This document shows positions 8,899 to 17,356 of a stretch of DNA of 64,000 nt, piece by piece. The notes beneath the pieces were generated by a model that saw only the letters and a program-made list of their open reading frames with translations, was not told the origin of the DNA and did no database searches. The translations under genes and the position numbers were made by a program. How positions within the stretch are numbered: the first letter of the stretch is position 1; every line of letters begins with the position of its first letter. This DNA is from Mesoterricola silvestris (GTDB lineage: Bacteria > Acidobacteriota > Holophagae > Holophagales > Holophagaceae). The DNA lies in assembly GCF_030295405.1 (NCBI RefSeq), contig NZ_AP027080.1:4448001-4512000 (forward strand), in the 5' to 3' direction.

Positions 8899-9861
8899 AT
8901 GGTTTCCTATCTCAGTATCGTAATTCCCATCTATAACGAAGAAGCAAATATTACCAACCTTTGGGCGAGGCTGTCCAAGGTGCTGAAGGAGAACTGGCCG
9001 GGACAGGAAAAAACCTGGGAGGTCGTCTTCACCGACGACGGCAGCCGGGACCGCTCCCTGGACATGCTCCTGGCCATCGCGGCGGAGGAGCCGCGGGTGA
9101 CGGTGGTGGAGTTCAACCGGAACTACGGCCAGCACTCCGCCATCTTCGGGGCCTTCGCCGTCGTGCGGGGGGAGGTGGTGGTGACCATGGACGCCGACCT
9201 CCAGAACCCGCCCGAGGAGATCCCCAAGCTGGTGGCCAAGATCGAGGAGGGCTTCGACGTGGTGGGCGGCTGGCGCCAGGGCCGCACCCACAACGACAGC
9301 TTCTTCCGCACCATGCCCAGCAAAATCGTCAACGCCGTCACCCGCAGGACCACCGGCGTGCGGCTCCACGACTACGGATGCATGCTCCGGGCCTACCGCC
9401 GGGAGGTCGTTGACGCCATGCTGCTGTGCAAGGAACGCTCCAGCTTCATCCCCGCCCTGGCCAACAGCTTCGCCAAGCGCATCGCCGAAGTGCCCGTGGG
9501 GCACGCGGAACGCGCCGCGGGCGACTCGAAGTACGGCCTCTGGAAGCTCATCAACCTCCAGTTCGACCTGCTCACCAGCTTCTCCCTCCTGCCCCTCCAG
9601 ATGCTCAGCGTCCTGGGGGTGATCATCTCCCTCCTGGGCATCGGCTTCGGCGTCTTCCTCATGGCCTACCGGTTCCTGCACCCGGAAGGGTCGGTGGGCG
9701 GGGTCTTCACCCTGTTCGCCGTGCTCTTCTTCTTCGTGGGAGCCCAGTTCCTCGCCTTCGGCCTCCTGGGGGAGTACATTGGGCGGATCTACCAGGAAGT
9801 GCGGGACCGCCCCCGCTACGTCGTCAAGAAGCACCACCGCAGCGAACCCGGCAAGTCCTGA
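8899..9861 (+). CDS. GT2 glycosyltransferase, polyprenyl-phosphate sugar transferase type
   Basis: 320 residues. The N-terminal GT-A domain has IVIPIYNEE, DDGSRD and DADLQNPPEEI, the signature of the DPMS/ArnC/GtrB group that puts a sugar from a nucleotide donor onto undecaprenyl phosphate. Two C-terminal hydrophobic helices (about 230-285) anchor it in the inner membrane, and a basic tail follows. GGAG six bases before the ATG fixes the start. The sugar transferred cannot be read from the sequence. A TAGAAT at 8874-8879 could be its -10 box. Confidence 0.88.
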   Translation: MVSYLSIVIPIYNEEANITNLWARLSKVLKENWPGQEKTWEVVFTDDGSRDRSLDMLLAIAAEEPRVTVVEFNRNYGQHSAIFGAFAVVRGEVVVTMDADLQNPPEEIPKLVAKIEEGFDVVGGWRQGRTHNDSFFRTMPSKIVNAVTRRTTGVRLHDYGCMLRAYRREVVDAMLLCKERSSFIPALANSFAKRIAEVPVGHAERAAGDSKYGLWKLINLQFDLLTSFSLLPLQMLSVLGVIISLLGIGFGVFLMAYRFLHPEGSVGGVFTLFAVLFFFVGAQFLAFGLLGEYIGRIYQEVRDRPRYVVKKHHRSEPGKS

Positions 9862-9902
9862 GCCGCCGGGCCGCCCACCTGGATTCCTCCGGGGAGGATG
9901 GC

Positions 9903-11123
9903 ATGGGCAGACGCAAGCGCATCCTCTTCGTGGAGGACGACCCCATCCTCCTGGGCCGCCTCCGGGAGGCGATGGCGGACATGTCCGAAACCTGGGCCAT
10001 GACCTTCGTGGGCAGCGGCGAGGCCGCCCTGCAGGCCCTGGGGAAATCCCCGTTCCACGCGGTGGTGGCCGACCTGGGGATGCCCGGCATGAACGGGGCC
10101 CAGCTCCTGGAGAAGGTCATGGCGCGCCACCCCGGAACCCTGCGCTTCGTGCTTTCCGGCCGGGACGACCGCCATCAGGCCGTGGAGGTGGTGGACCGGG
10201 CCCACCAGTTCCTGGGCAAGCCCTGCGACCCGGCCTTCCTGAAGTCCGCCCTGCTGCGCGCCTTCCACCTGGGCTCCCGGGTGCGCAATGACCATGCGAA
10301 GGAACTGGTGGCCCGCATCGGGCGGCTGCCCAGCGTGCCCGCGCTGTTCCAGGAGATCACCGGCCTCATGGGCTCGGAGCGGGCCACCCTGGAGGACCTG
10401 GCCGCCGCCATCGGCAAGGACATGGCCATGACGGCCATGGTCCTCAAGCTGTCCAATTCCGCCTTCTTCAGCCCGCGCCAGACGGTGTCCGCCCCGGCGG
10501 AGGCCATCTCCATCCTGGGCATCGACCTGCTCCGCTCCCTGGTGCTGGCCCATGGGCTCTTCAGCCAGGCGGGAGCCTTCCGCTTCTCCCAGTTCAGCCT
10601 GGCCCACCTGTGGCGCCACAGCCTCGCGGTGGCCTCGGCCACCCAGCAGATCGCCGAGATGCGGGGCCTGGGCCGGTCCGCCTCCGCGGACCACTTCACC
10701 GCCGGCCTTCTCCACGACATCGGCATCCTGGTGCTGGCCTCCCGGTTCCCCGACGAGTACGCCCGGGTCCTCGACCTGGCCCGCCCGGGCGGGGCGGACC
10801 TGGAGACCGCCGAATTCCACGTGCTGGGCGCCACCCACGGCGAGGTGGGGGCCTACCTCCTGGGCCTGTGGGGCCTCCCCCATGCCGTGATCCAGGCCGC
10901 CGCCTGGCACCACCAGCCCGCCCACCAGGACACCCCCGGCTTCACCCCGGCCCTGGGCGTGCACATCGCCGACAGCCTCCACGCCGGGGACCCCGAACAC
11001 GAACTCTTCTCCACCGCCACGCTGGACGAGGCCTACCTGCGCGCCCAGGGCCTACGGGACCTGGTCCCGAAGCTGAGCGCCGCCCTGGAACCGGATCCGT
11101 CCGGGATGAGGGATCTCTTCTAG
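9903..11123 (+). CDS. REC-HDOD signalling protein
   Basis: 406 residues. An N-terminal receiver domain (VEDDP, phospho-acceptor in VVADLGMPG, Lys in FLGKP) is joined to an HDOD domain (about 130-330) with the segments IGRLPSVPALF, ILGIDLLRSLVLAHG and GLLHDIGILVLA. HDOD proteins are catalytically silent HD relatives that organise signalling and cell-cycle or motility outputs. A strong GGGGAGG site lies 5 nt before the ATG. It follows the glycosyltransferase by about 40 bp and may be cotranscribed. The type-1 element B lies after its stop. Confidence 0.88.
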   Translation: MGRRKRILFVEDDPILLGRLREAMADMSETWAMTFVGSGEAALQALGKSPFHAVVADLGMPGMNGAQLLEKVMARHPGTLRFVLSGRDDRHQAVEVVDRAHQFLGKPCDPAFLKSALLRAFHLGSRVRNDHAKELVARIGRLPSVPALFQEITGLMGSERATLEDLAAAIGKDMAMTAMVLKLSNSAFFSPRQTVSAPAEAISILGIDLLRSLVLAHGLFSQAGAFRFSQFSLAHLWRHSLAVASATQQIAEMRGLGRSASADHFTAGLLHDIGILVLASRFPDEYARVLDLARPGGADLETAEFHVLGATHGEVGAYLLGLWGLPHAVIQAAAWHHQPAHQDTPGFTPALGVHIADSLHAGDPEHELFSTATLDEAYLRAQGLRDLVPKLSAALEPDPSGMRDLF

Positions 11124-11140
11124 CCCATGGAGGCACGTTC

Positions 11141-11293
11141 ATCCCCTTTATCCTTTGCATCCGATTCATCCCTGTTCCCGCAGGGCCAGGGCAGGGACGG
11201 GTCGGCGCATGCAGATCAACTGGGCGCCACCCCACCTCATCGCTGGCCCTGCGGGAACAGGGATGAAATCGGATGAACAGGATGAATGGGATG
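11141..11293. repeat. Type-1 palindromic intergenic element, copy B
   Basis: A 153-bp inverted repeat in the spacer between the convergent REC-HDOD and mrp genes. It has the same plan as copy A: left arm with ATCC/TTCATCC units, CCTGTTCCCGCAGGGCCAG, core GGGTCGGCGCATGCAGATCA, then the reverse-complement arm CTGGCCCTGCGGGAACAGGG with TTCATCC units in reverse. A further GGTGGGTCGGAAC (11377-11389) follows just before the mrp stop; the same 13-mer is in copy D, and inverted at 3188-3200 near copy A. Confidence 0.85.
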
Positions 11294-11395
11294 ATGGGCG
11301 TTTTCGAACTGGACAGGTGATTCCTGACGAGTTGCCGACCGAAAATCCTCGCGACGTTTTCGCTTTGAAGAGACTGGGTGGGTCGGAACGTTGGG

Positions 11396-12424
11396 CTAGG
11401 CCTTCGCCAGCTCCCGGGCCATTCCCATGAAGGCCTTGGTCTGGGGGCTGTCCGGGTGGGCCGCCACCAGGGGCACCCCCGAGTCGCCGCCGATGCGGAT
11501 GGCCAGGTCGATGGGCACCTCCCCCAGGAAGGGCAGGCCCAGGCGCTGGGCGGCGGCCTTCACGCCGCCGTGGCCGAAGATCTGGGTCTCCGTGTGGCAG
11601 GTGGGGCAGACGAAGCTGGACATGTTCTCCACCACGCCGGTGACGGGGACCTTGACGGTCTGGAAGAGCCCGATGGCCTTGCGCGCGTCCAGGAAGGCCA
11701 CGTCCTGCGGGGTGCTGACGATGACGGCGCCGTCCACCTTGGCGTTCTGGATGAGCGAGATCTGGGTGTCGCCGGTGCCGGGGGGCAGGTCGATGAAGAG
11801 GAAGTCCAGGTCGCCCCAGAGCACGTCGCCCAGGAACTGGGTGAGGGCCTTGTTGAGCATGGGGCCGCGCCAGATGACGGGCCGGTCCTCGTCGATGAGG
11901 AAGGCGATGGACATGAGCTTGAGGCCGAACTTCTCCACGGGGATGATCTTGCCCTCGGGGGTGGCCTCGGGGCCCTCCTTGATGCCGAACATCATGCCCA
12001 TGCTGGGGCCGTGGATGTCGGCGTCCAGGAGCCCCACCTTGTAACCCAGCGCGGCCATGGCCACGGCCAGGTTGGAGGCGACGGTGCTCTTGCCCACCCC
12101 GCCCTTGCCCGAGGCGATCACGTAGCACTTCTTGACGGTGGGCAGCAGGTTCTTGAACTCGGCCTGGGCGGTGCGCTCCCATTCGATGGCGATGGTCACC
12201 TTCTCCACGCCGTCGATGGCGCCCACGGCGCCGCCCAGGGCCTGGCGCACCACCTGCTCCCGGTCCTGGTAGGCGTCCAGGAGCTGGAGGCGCAGGATGA
12301 CCTCGGCGTCCTCCACGTCGATGGCCTTGACGGCCTTCAGGGCCACCAGGTTGGCGTTGGCCCCGGGGATCTGGTAGGCGTTCAGGACATCATAGATGGC
12401 GGCGCGACTGATTCTCGTTCCCAT
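11396..12424 (-). CDS. mrp: Mrp/NBP35-type Fe-S cluster carrier ATPase
   Basis: 342 residues. An N-terminal DUF59/MIP18-like domain (about 1-85) precedes a P-loop ATPase with the deviant Walker A SGKGGVGKST (starting near residue 104), the switch segment DADIHGPSMG and the Walker B stretch FLFIDLPPGTGD. The CPTC pair in the C-terminal half is the usual Fe-S bridging motif of the ApbC/Mrp group. It is cytosolic and carries Fe-S clusters to apoproteins. ppk1 lies 51 bp beyond it on the same strand. Confidence 0.94.
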   Translation of the reverse strand: MGTRISRAAIYDVLNAYQIPGANANLVALKAVKAIDVEDAEVILRLQLLDAYQDREQVVRQALGGAVGAIDGVEKVTIAIEWERTAQAEFKNLLPTVKKCYVIASGKGGVGKSTVASNLAVAMAALGYKVGLLDADIHGPSMGMMFGIKEGPEATPEGKIIPVEKFGLKLMSIAFLIDEDRPVIWRGPMLNKALTQFLGDVLWGDLDFLFIDLPPGTGDTQISLIQNAKVDGAVIVSTPQDVAFLDARKAIGLFQTVKVPVTGVVENMSSFVCPTCHTETQIFGHGGVKAAAQRLGLPFLGEVPIDLAIRIGGDSGVPLVAAHPDSPQTKAFMGMARELAKA

Positions 12425-12475
12425 GGCGGTCTCCAGCCTTATAGACTGCCACGAAGGGCGCCCCAGGCCCAGCGT

Positions 12476-14608
12476 TCAGATATCGGAGTCCCCCAGATCC
12501 GGCAGCTTGCGGGTCAGGGCCTTGATGCCGCTGGTGAGGAGGCCGTGCTCGTAGCTGCGGTGCTGGCTCCGCAGGGGGGGCCAGGAGGGGTCCAGGCCCC
12601 GGCGGGCCACGCTGCCGTCCTGGCTCAGCACCCGGCCCTTGACGGTGTCGTGGATCTGCAACTCGAGCATTTCCACCACCTGTGCGGCAACGAGGGGGTC
12701 CACCAGGGGGAAGGCCACCTCCACCCGGTTGTCCAGGTTGCGCTGCATCAGGTCCCCGGAGGCCAGGAGGGTCTCCGGCTCCCCGTTGTTGTGGAAGTGG
12801 TACACCCGCGCGTGCTCCAGGAACCGGTCGATGATGGAGACCGCCCGGATGTTGTCGGAGAGCCCGGGCACGCCGGGCCGCAGGCAGCACGTCCCCCGCA
12901 CCAGGAGGTCGATCTGAACCCCGTCCTGGCTGGCCTCGTAGAGGCGCTGGATCATGGGGGGATCCACCAGGGCGTTCATCTTCAGGACCATCCGCGCGGG
13001 ATGGCCGGCGCGGGCATGGTCCCGTTCCCGGTCGATGCGGGCATAGAGGGCGTTCCGGAAGTACTGGGGCGCCATGATGAGCTTGTGGAGCGCCGGCGGG
13101 CGCGTGTAGCCCGTGAGCACGTTGAAGAGGTTGGAAAGGTCCTCGCCGAATTCCCTCCTGGCCGTGAACAGGCCGATGTCGCTGTAGAGGCGGGAGGTGC
13201 GCTCGTTGTAGTTCCCCGTGGAGAGGTGGCAGTACCGGCGGATGCCTTCGGGTTCCTGCCGGATGACGAGGCAGGCCTTGCCGTGGGTCTTGTAGGCGAT
13301 CATGCCGTACACCACATGGACCCCCGCCTTCTCCAGGCGCCGGGCCCAGGCGATGTTGCCCTCCTCGTCGAAGCGGGCCCGCAGCTCCACGATGGCCGCC
13401 ACCTGCTTGCCCCGCTCCGCGGCGCGCTCCAGGGCCGCGGCGATGGGGCTGGTGGTGCTGATGCGGTAGAGGGTCATCTTGATGGCCAGGACCTTGGGAT
13501 CGTCCGCCGCCTCGCGCACGAAGCGCACCACGCTGTCGTCGAAGCTCTGGTAGGGGTGCATGAGGAGGATGTCGTGCCGGCCGATGGCGTCGAAGACGCT
13601 CTGGGCCGTCTCCAGCTGCGGCACCGGCAGGGGCGGCATGGGCGCGTCCTTGAGGTGGGGCAGGTCCAGCTGGGCGTAGAGCTGCATCAGGTCGGAGAAG
13701 GCCGCGAAGCCTTCGCTGGGGTAGAGGTCCTCGGGGCTGAGCTCCAGCTCGTCGATGAGCATCGCCAGCAGGGTCGGGCTCAGGTCCTGCTCGTACTGGA
13801 GGCGCACCACCGCCCCGCGCCGCCGGCTCCGGAGGTGCTCCTCCACCGCCTTCATCAGGTCCTCGTTGGGGTCCTCCTCCACCGGCAGGTCGGAATCCCG
13901 GGTCACCCGCAGCGCGTGGCAGTTGCGGATGGCGTATCCGTGGAAGATCTGGGCGATGTGCATGCGCACCACGTCCTCGAGCATGAGGAAGGCGTGGGTC
14001 CCCGGGGCCGAGGGCACCCGCAGGAACCGGGCCGAAACCGGCGTGGGGATGGGGATGACGGCCAGTTCGGAGACGGGGAAGGCCTCCTCCGGGGAGGCCT
14101 CGGCCTCCAGTTCGGCCATGAGCACCAGGGCGCGGTTGCCCAGGCGCGGGAAGGGGTGCCCGGTGTCCACGGCCAGGGGCGTGATCAGGGGCAGGAGGTT
14201 GTTCTCGAAGTACTCCCGAACGAAGCGGAGCTGCTCGGCGTCCAGGTCCTCGGCCTGGAGGATGAAGAGGCCCTCCCGCACCATCTGGGGCTTGATGACG
14301 TACTGGAAGAGCTCGTGCTGCCGGTGGGCCAGGTCGTGGATGCGGCGGGAGACCTCCTCCAGCATCTGCCGGGGGGTGCGCCCGTCGGCCCCGGGCTGGG
14401 TGATGCCGGCGTCGATCTGCCGCCAGATGCCCGCCACCCGCACCATGAAGAATTCGTCCCAGTTGCTGGAGGTGATGGCCAGGAACTTCACCCTTTCCAG
14501 GAGGGGAACCGTCGGATCCTCCGCCTCTTCCAGGACTCTTTCATTGAAGGCCAGCCAGCTCAACTCCCGGTTGAGGATGTTTTCCGGTCGGGGGGCATGG
14601 CGGCTCAT
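12476..14608 (-). CDS. ppk1: Polyphosphate kinase 1
   Basis: 710 residues, normal for PPK1. The N-terminal domain begins NRELSWLAFNERVL, the head domain follows, and two PLD-like catalytic domains carry HxK motifs; the active-site His is in YKTHGK, with nearby LSTGNYNE. It makes polyphosphate from ATP reversibly via a phospho-His. The ATG at 14608 is chosen because the family starts just before NRELSW; the frame is open much further upstream, but that part is antisense to rplY. It is divergent from rplY. Confidence 0.96.
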   Translation of the reverse strand: MSRHAPRPENILNRELSWLAFNERVLEEAEDPTVPLLERVKFLAITSSNWDEFFMVRVAGIWRQIDAGITQPGADGRTPRQMLEEVSRRIHDLAHRQHELFQYVIKPQMVREGLFILQAEDLDAEQLRFVREYFENNLLPLITPLAVDTGHPFPRLGNRALVLMAELEAEASPEEAFPVSELAVIPIPTPVSARFLRVPSAPGTHAFLMLEDVVRMHIAQIFHGYAIRNCHALRVTRDSDLPVEEDPNEDLMKAVEEHLRSRRRGAVVRLQYEQDLSPTLLAMLIDELELSPEDLYPSEGFAAFSDLMQLYAQLDLPHLKDAPMPPLPVPQLETAQSVFDAIGRHDILLMHPYQSFDDSVVRFVREAADDPKVLAIKMTLYRISTTSPIAAALERAAERGKQVAAIVELRARFDEEGNIAWARRLEKAGVHVVYGMIAYKTHGKACLVIRQEPEGIRRYCHLSTGNYNERTSRLYSDIGLFTARREFGEDLSNLFNVLTGYTRPPALHKLIMAPQYFRNALYARIDRERDHARAGHPARMVLKMNALVDPPMIQRLYEASQDGVQIDLLVRGTCCLRPGVPGLSDNIRAVSIIDRFLEHARVYHFHNNGEPETLLASGDLMQRNLDNRVEVAFPLVDPLVAAQVVEMLELQIHDTVKGRVLSQDGSVARRGLDPSWPPLRSQHRSYEHGLLTSGIKALTRKLPDLGDSDI

Positions 14609-14797
14609 GGGTCGAATTATGCCCGGTCTCCAACCCGGAGGCTTGTAAATTGCATGGAACGGCCGGGACCGGACGGCAGTTATCGATGGCTCCGAGGCCC
14701 GATCCAGGGTAATCTGACCCTTCGTCCCAAACCGGGGTCCCGTCGGACCCCGCCTTCCCAACGAGAGGGCCGGAGATCCGGCCAGGTAGGAGGAACC

Positions 14798-15436
14798 ATG
14801 ACTCAGGAAACCATCCAGGTCGCGCTCCGCGAGACCATCGGCAAGTCGGCCAGCAAGGGCCTGCGCAAGCAGGGCATGATCCCCGCCGTCATCTACGGCC
14901 TCAACGAGCCCCCCGTCGCCATCGCCATCAGCCCCAAGACCGTGGCCCGCATCATCGCCAGCGACAGCGGCATGAACTCCCTCATCCACCTCCAGCGCGA
15001 GGGCACGGAGATCAAGCGCCACGTCATCATCAAGGACGTGCAGCGCGACCCCGTCACCCGCCGCCTGGTCCACGTGGACCTCATGCGCGTCGATCCCGAC
15101 CACCGGGTCCGGGTCAAGGTGCGCATCGTCCTCAAGGGCACCCCCGCGGGCGTCAAGGACGGCGGCCTGCTGGACTTCACCCACCGCGAGATCGAGGTGG
15201 AGTGCCTGCCCAGCTTCATCCCCGCCCACATCGACGTGAACGTCGAGCACCTCAAGATCGGCGACTCCCTGCGCCTGGACCAGCTGAACCTGGATTCCCA
15301 CCTGACCCTGCACGGCGACGCCCACAACGTGGTGTGCAGCGTCGTCGGCAAGCAGGCCGAGGAAGAGGCCCCCGCCGCCGAAGCCGCCCCCGCCGCGGCC
15401 GCCGCCCCCGCCCCCGCCGCCAAGGCCAAGAAGTAG
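14798..15436 (+). CDS. rplY: Ribosomal protein bL25, Ctc form
   Basis: 212 residues: an N-terminal 5S-rRNA-binding L25 domain (about 1-95; RKQGMIPAVIYG) plus the C-terminal Ctc/TL5 beta domain. An Ala/Pro/Lys-rich low-complexity tail (about 185-212) probably adds flexible contacts. GTAGGAGG lies just before the ATG. pth begins 2 bp after the stop, the common rplY-pth order, so the two are cotranscribed. Confidence 0.95.
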   Translation: MTQETIQVALRETIGKSASKGLRKQGMIPAVIYGLNEPPVAIAISPKTVARIIASDSGMNSLIHLQREGTEIKRHVIIKDVQRDPVTRRLVHVDLMRVDPDHRVRVKVRIVLKGTPAGVKDGGLLDFTHREIEVECLPSFIPAHIDVNVEHLKIGDSLRLDQLNLDSHLTLHGDAHNVVCSVVGKQAEEEAPAAEAAPAAAAAPAPAAKAKK

Positions 15437-15437
15437 G

Positions 15438-16001
15438 GTGTTCGTCCTCGTCCCGCTGGGCAATCCCGGTGCGGCCTACACGGCCACCCGGCACAACCTG
15501 GGACGCCTGCTGCTCCAGCGCTGGATGGAAGCGCACTGCCCGCACCCCGCGGTCGTGCACACCTTCAGCACTGGAGCCTTGTATCGTCTGGGCCACCCCT
15601 TCCTGGCCCTAGTGCCCGGCACCTACATGAACCTCAGCGGCCAGTGCTGCGCCGAGGCCGCCAAGGCCGGGTTCGAGCCCGGGCGGATGATCCTCCTGCA
15701 CGACGACAAGGACCTCCCCCTGGGCGAGGGCCGCTTCCGCCTCTCGGGCAGCGACGGGGGCCACAACGGCCTGAAGTCCGTCTTCGGGCACCTGGGCACC
15801 CAGGATATCCCGCGCCTGCGCCTGGGCATCGGCCCCTTCCAGCGCCCCCTGGTGGATTTCGTGCTGGGGGAGTGGACCGACGACGAGTGGGAGCGCATCG
15901 ACGCCCTGGACGAGCCCTTCGCCCGGTTCATGGAACAGCTCGGGTCCGCTCCCGACGCCCCGGCCCTGGTCGGCCGCGCCGGCTTCAAGCTTCCGGCTTG
16001 A
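15438..16001 (+). CDS. pth: Peptidyl-tRNA hydrolase
   Basis: 187 residues starting at a GTG two bases after the rplY stop. It has the LGNPG signature, the catalytic His in TRHNLG (about residue 19), the conserved MNLSG and the HDDKDLPLG strand with the catalytic Asp, then GGHNGLKS. It releases tRNA from peptidyl-tRNA dropped by ribosomes. The start of this gene overlaps no Shine-Dalgarno site of its own, so re-initiation after rplY is likely. Confidence 0.95.
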   Translation: MFVLVPLGNPGAAYTATRHNLGRLLLQRWMEAHCPHPAVVHTFSTGALYRLGHPFLALVPGTYMNLSGQCCAEAAKAGFEPGRMILLHDDKDLPLGEGRFRLSGSDGGHNGLKSVFGHLGTQDIPRLRLGIGPFQRPLVDFVLGEWTDDEWERIDALDEPFARFMEQLGSAPDAPALVGRAGFKLPA

Positions 16002-16101
16002 AAAACATGCCCTTTCCTGAGATGCTGATCTTTCGCGTCCCCGCCTGGGGACCTCCTTGCTCCGGTACCATGTCGGGGCTTCACATCCACGAGGAGGAAT
16101 G

Positions 16102-16491
16102 ATGCGTCGCTATGAGACCATCTTCATCGCCTCCCCTACGTTGACTGACGAACAGGCTGAAGAGCTTGTGAAGCACTTCGAGGGGATCATTGCCGAGCAG
16201 AATGGCGAGCTGCTCAAGACCGAGAAGTGGGGCCGCAAGAAGCTGGCCTACGAAGTGCAGAAGTTCAGCGAGGGCTACTACACCCTGTTCGACATGAACG
16301 CGGGTCCCACCCTCATCGCCGAGCTCGAGCGCCGCTTCCGCAACCACGATTCGGTCATCAAGTACATGTCCGTCCGCATGGACGAGCAGACCAAGGCCGC
16401 GGAGCGCCAGAAGGTGCGCTACGAGCGCGAAGGCCGCCGCAAGGCCCAGGCCGGGATCAAGGAACGTTCCCTTGAAGAGGTGATGGGATGA
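16102..16491 (+). CDS. rpsF: Ribosomal protein bS6
   Basis: 129 residues with the bS6 fold signature RRYETIFI near the N-terminus and the WGRKKLAY and GYYTLFDM segments. The second of two adjacent ATGs (16102) is preferred, because the GAGGAGG site at 16091-16097 is too close to the first. It overlaps rpsR by 4 bp (ATGA). The ssb gene that often lies between rpsF and rpsR is missing here, and no rplI follows. Confidence 0.96.
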   Translation: MRRYETIFIASPTLTDEQAEELVKHFEGIIAEQNGELLKTEKWGRKKLAYEVQKFSEGYYTLFDMNAGPTLIAELERRFRNHDSVIKYMSVRMDEQTKAAERQKVRYEREGRRKAQAGIKERSLEEVMG

Positions 16492-16751
16492 AGCGTCGCA
16501 CGGACGGAAAAGGCAAGCCCAAGAAGAAGAAGGTATTTGGCGGTCGGCGCAGCAAGTTCTGCAAGTTCTGCGTCGAGAAGTCCACCTTCATCGATTACAA
16601 GGACGTGAAGACCCTCGGCGGCTTCACCCCCGAGCGCGGCAAGGTCCTGCCCCGCCGCACCAGCGGCGTGTGCGCCCTCCACCAGCGCATGCTGGTCGAG
16701 GCCATCAAGCGGGCCCGCAACATCGCCCTGCTGCCCTTCGCCACGGACTAG
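16488..16751 (+). CDS. rpsR: Ribosomal protein bS18
   Basis: 87 residues with a Lys/Arg-rich N-terminus, the KFCKFC cysteine pair (with a later CALH a zinc-binding C+ form is plausible), IDYKDV and the family C-terminus [12 protein letters not shown]. It binds bS6 on the platform of the 30S subunit. Translation is probably coupled to rpsF through the ATGA overlap. A strong terminator follows. Confidence 0.96.
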   Translation: MKRRTDGKGKPKKKKVFGGRRSKFCKFCVEKSTFIDYKDVKTLGGFTPERGKVLPRRTSGVCALHQRMLVEAIKRARNIALLPFATD

Positions 16752-16770
16752 AACCGAACAGGCACGTCTC

Positions 16771-16818
16771 CGGGAGCCCCCGGGCGGATCCTTCCGCCCT
16801 GGGGCTCCCGGTGCTTTT
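16771..16818 (+). terminator. Rho-independent terminator after rpsR
   Basis: A long GC-rich stem: CGGGAGCCCC(C)GGGCGGA pairs with TCCGCCC(T)GGGGCTCCCG (16771-16810), then GTGCTTTT. It ends the rplY-pth-rpsF-rpsR unit. Confidence 0.85.
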
Positions 16819-16822
16819 CAGC

Positions 16823-16835
16823 TAGAATGGCCGGA
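16823..16835 (+). promoter_or_regulatory. -10 box placing the start site on the ATG (leaderless candidate)
   Basis: TAGAAT (16823-16828) lies 6 nt before the ATG at 16835, so transcription would begin at or next to the start codon. No Shine-Dalgarno site precedes that ATG. A clear -35 is not visible. Confidence 0.4.
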
Positions 16836-17356
16836 TGAGCGAAGCCCAACCCCTGCCCAAGCTGCCGGCCCCCCTCCGGGGCGCCAAGGCCTTCCACGCC
16901 TCCTGGAAGCCCGTGCTCCTGAACTGGCTGGTGCCGGGCCTCGGCTACTGGCTCATCGGCGAGAAGGGCCGGGCCAAGGCCCTCTTCTCCGTGACGGTGG
17001 TGTTCCTCGTCCTGGGCTTCCTGCAGTTGCAGAACGGCGCCGTGGACGGCATCCGGGGCGGCGTCTACGTTCCCCAGCTTTCGCCCCTCCAGTGGATGCC
17101 CACCCTGGGCGCCGCGGCCACGGCGGGCACGGGCCCGGTGTACGCCCTCTTCGGCTACCTCTTCGGGGGCGTGGGCACGGAGCCCGTGCGCAACCTGGTG
17201 CAGGAGTACGGCGCCTCGTACGTCATGGTCACGGGCCTCCTGAACTGGCTGGCCTGCTTCGATATCTTCGACAGGACCACGGGGCGCTGGGTGTGGCGCC
17301 TCCCCCAGGACGAGCAGGACGCCCTGGCCGGGAAGGACATCCCGGCCGCCAAGTGA
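16835..17356 (+). CDS. Small multi-pass membrane protein of unknown function
   Basis: 173 residues. A hydrophilic N-terminus with PLPKLPAP is followed by an LNWLVPGLGYWLIGEKGRAKAL segment (a helical hairpin also seen in TM2-like proteins) and three to four transmembrane helices. It resembles uncharacterised membrane proteins of Acidobacteria (possibly the DUF6677 group; I could not check this). Its stop overlaps the GTG of the MFS transporter, so it is the first gene of the 16835-22984 operon. The function is unknown. Confidence 0.7.
   Translation: MSEAQPLPKLPAPLRGAKAFHASWKPVLLNWLVPGLGYWLIGEKGRAKALFSVTVVFLVLGFLQLQNGAVDGIRGGVYVPQLSPLQWMPTLGAAATAGTGPVYALFGYLFGGVGTEPVRNLVQEYGASYVMVTGLLNWLACFDIFDRTTGRWVWRLPQDEQDALAGKDIPAAK

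Noticed and set aside
11378-15436. A 1352-codon plus-strand open frame through mrp, ppk1 and into rplY
   Set aside because: The part before 14798 is antisense to two clear genes; GC-rich DNA gives long open antisense frames. Only the rplY part is coding.
12476-15463. A 995-codon version of PPK1
   Set aside because: The extra N-terminal 285 codons are antisense to rplY; PPK1 proteins begin near NRELSW, which fits the ATG at 14608.
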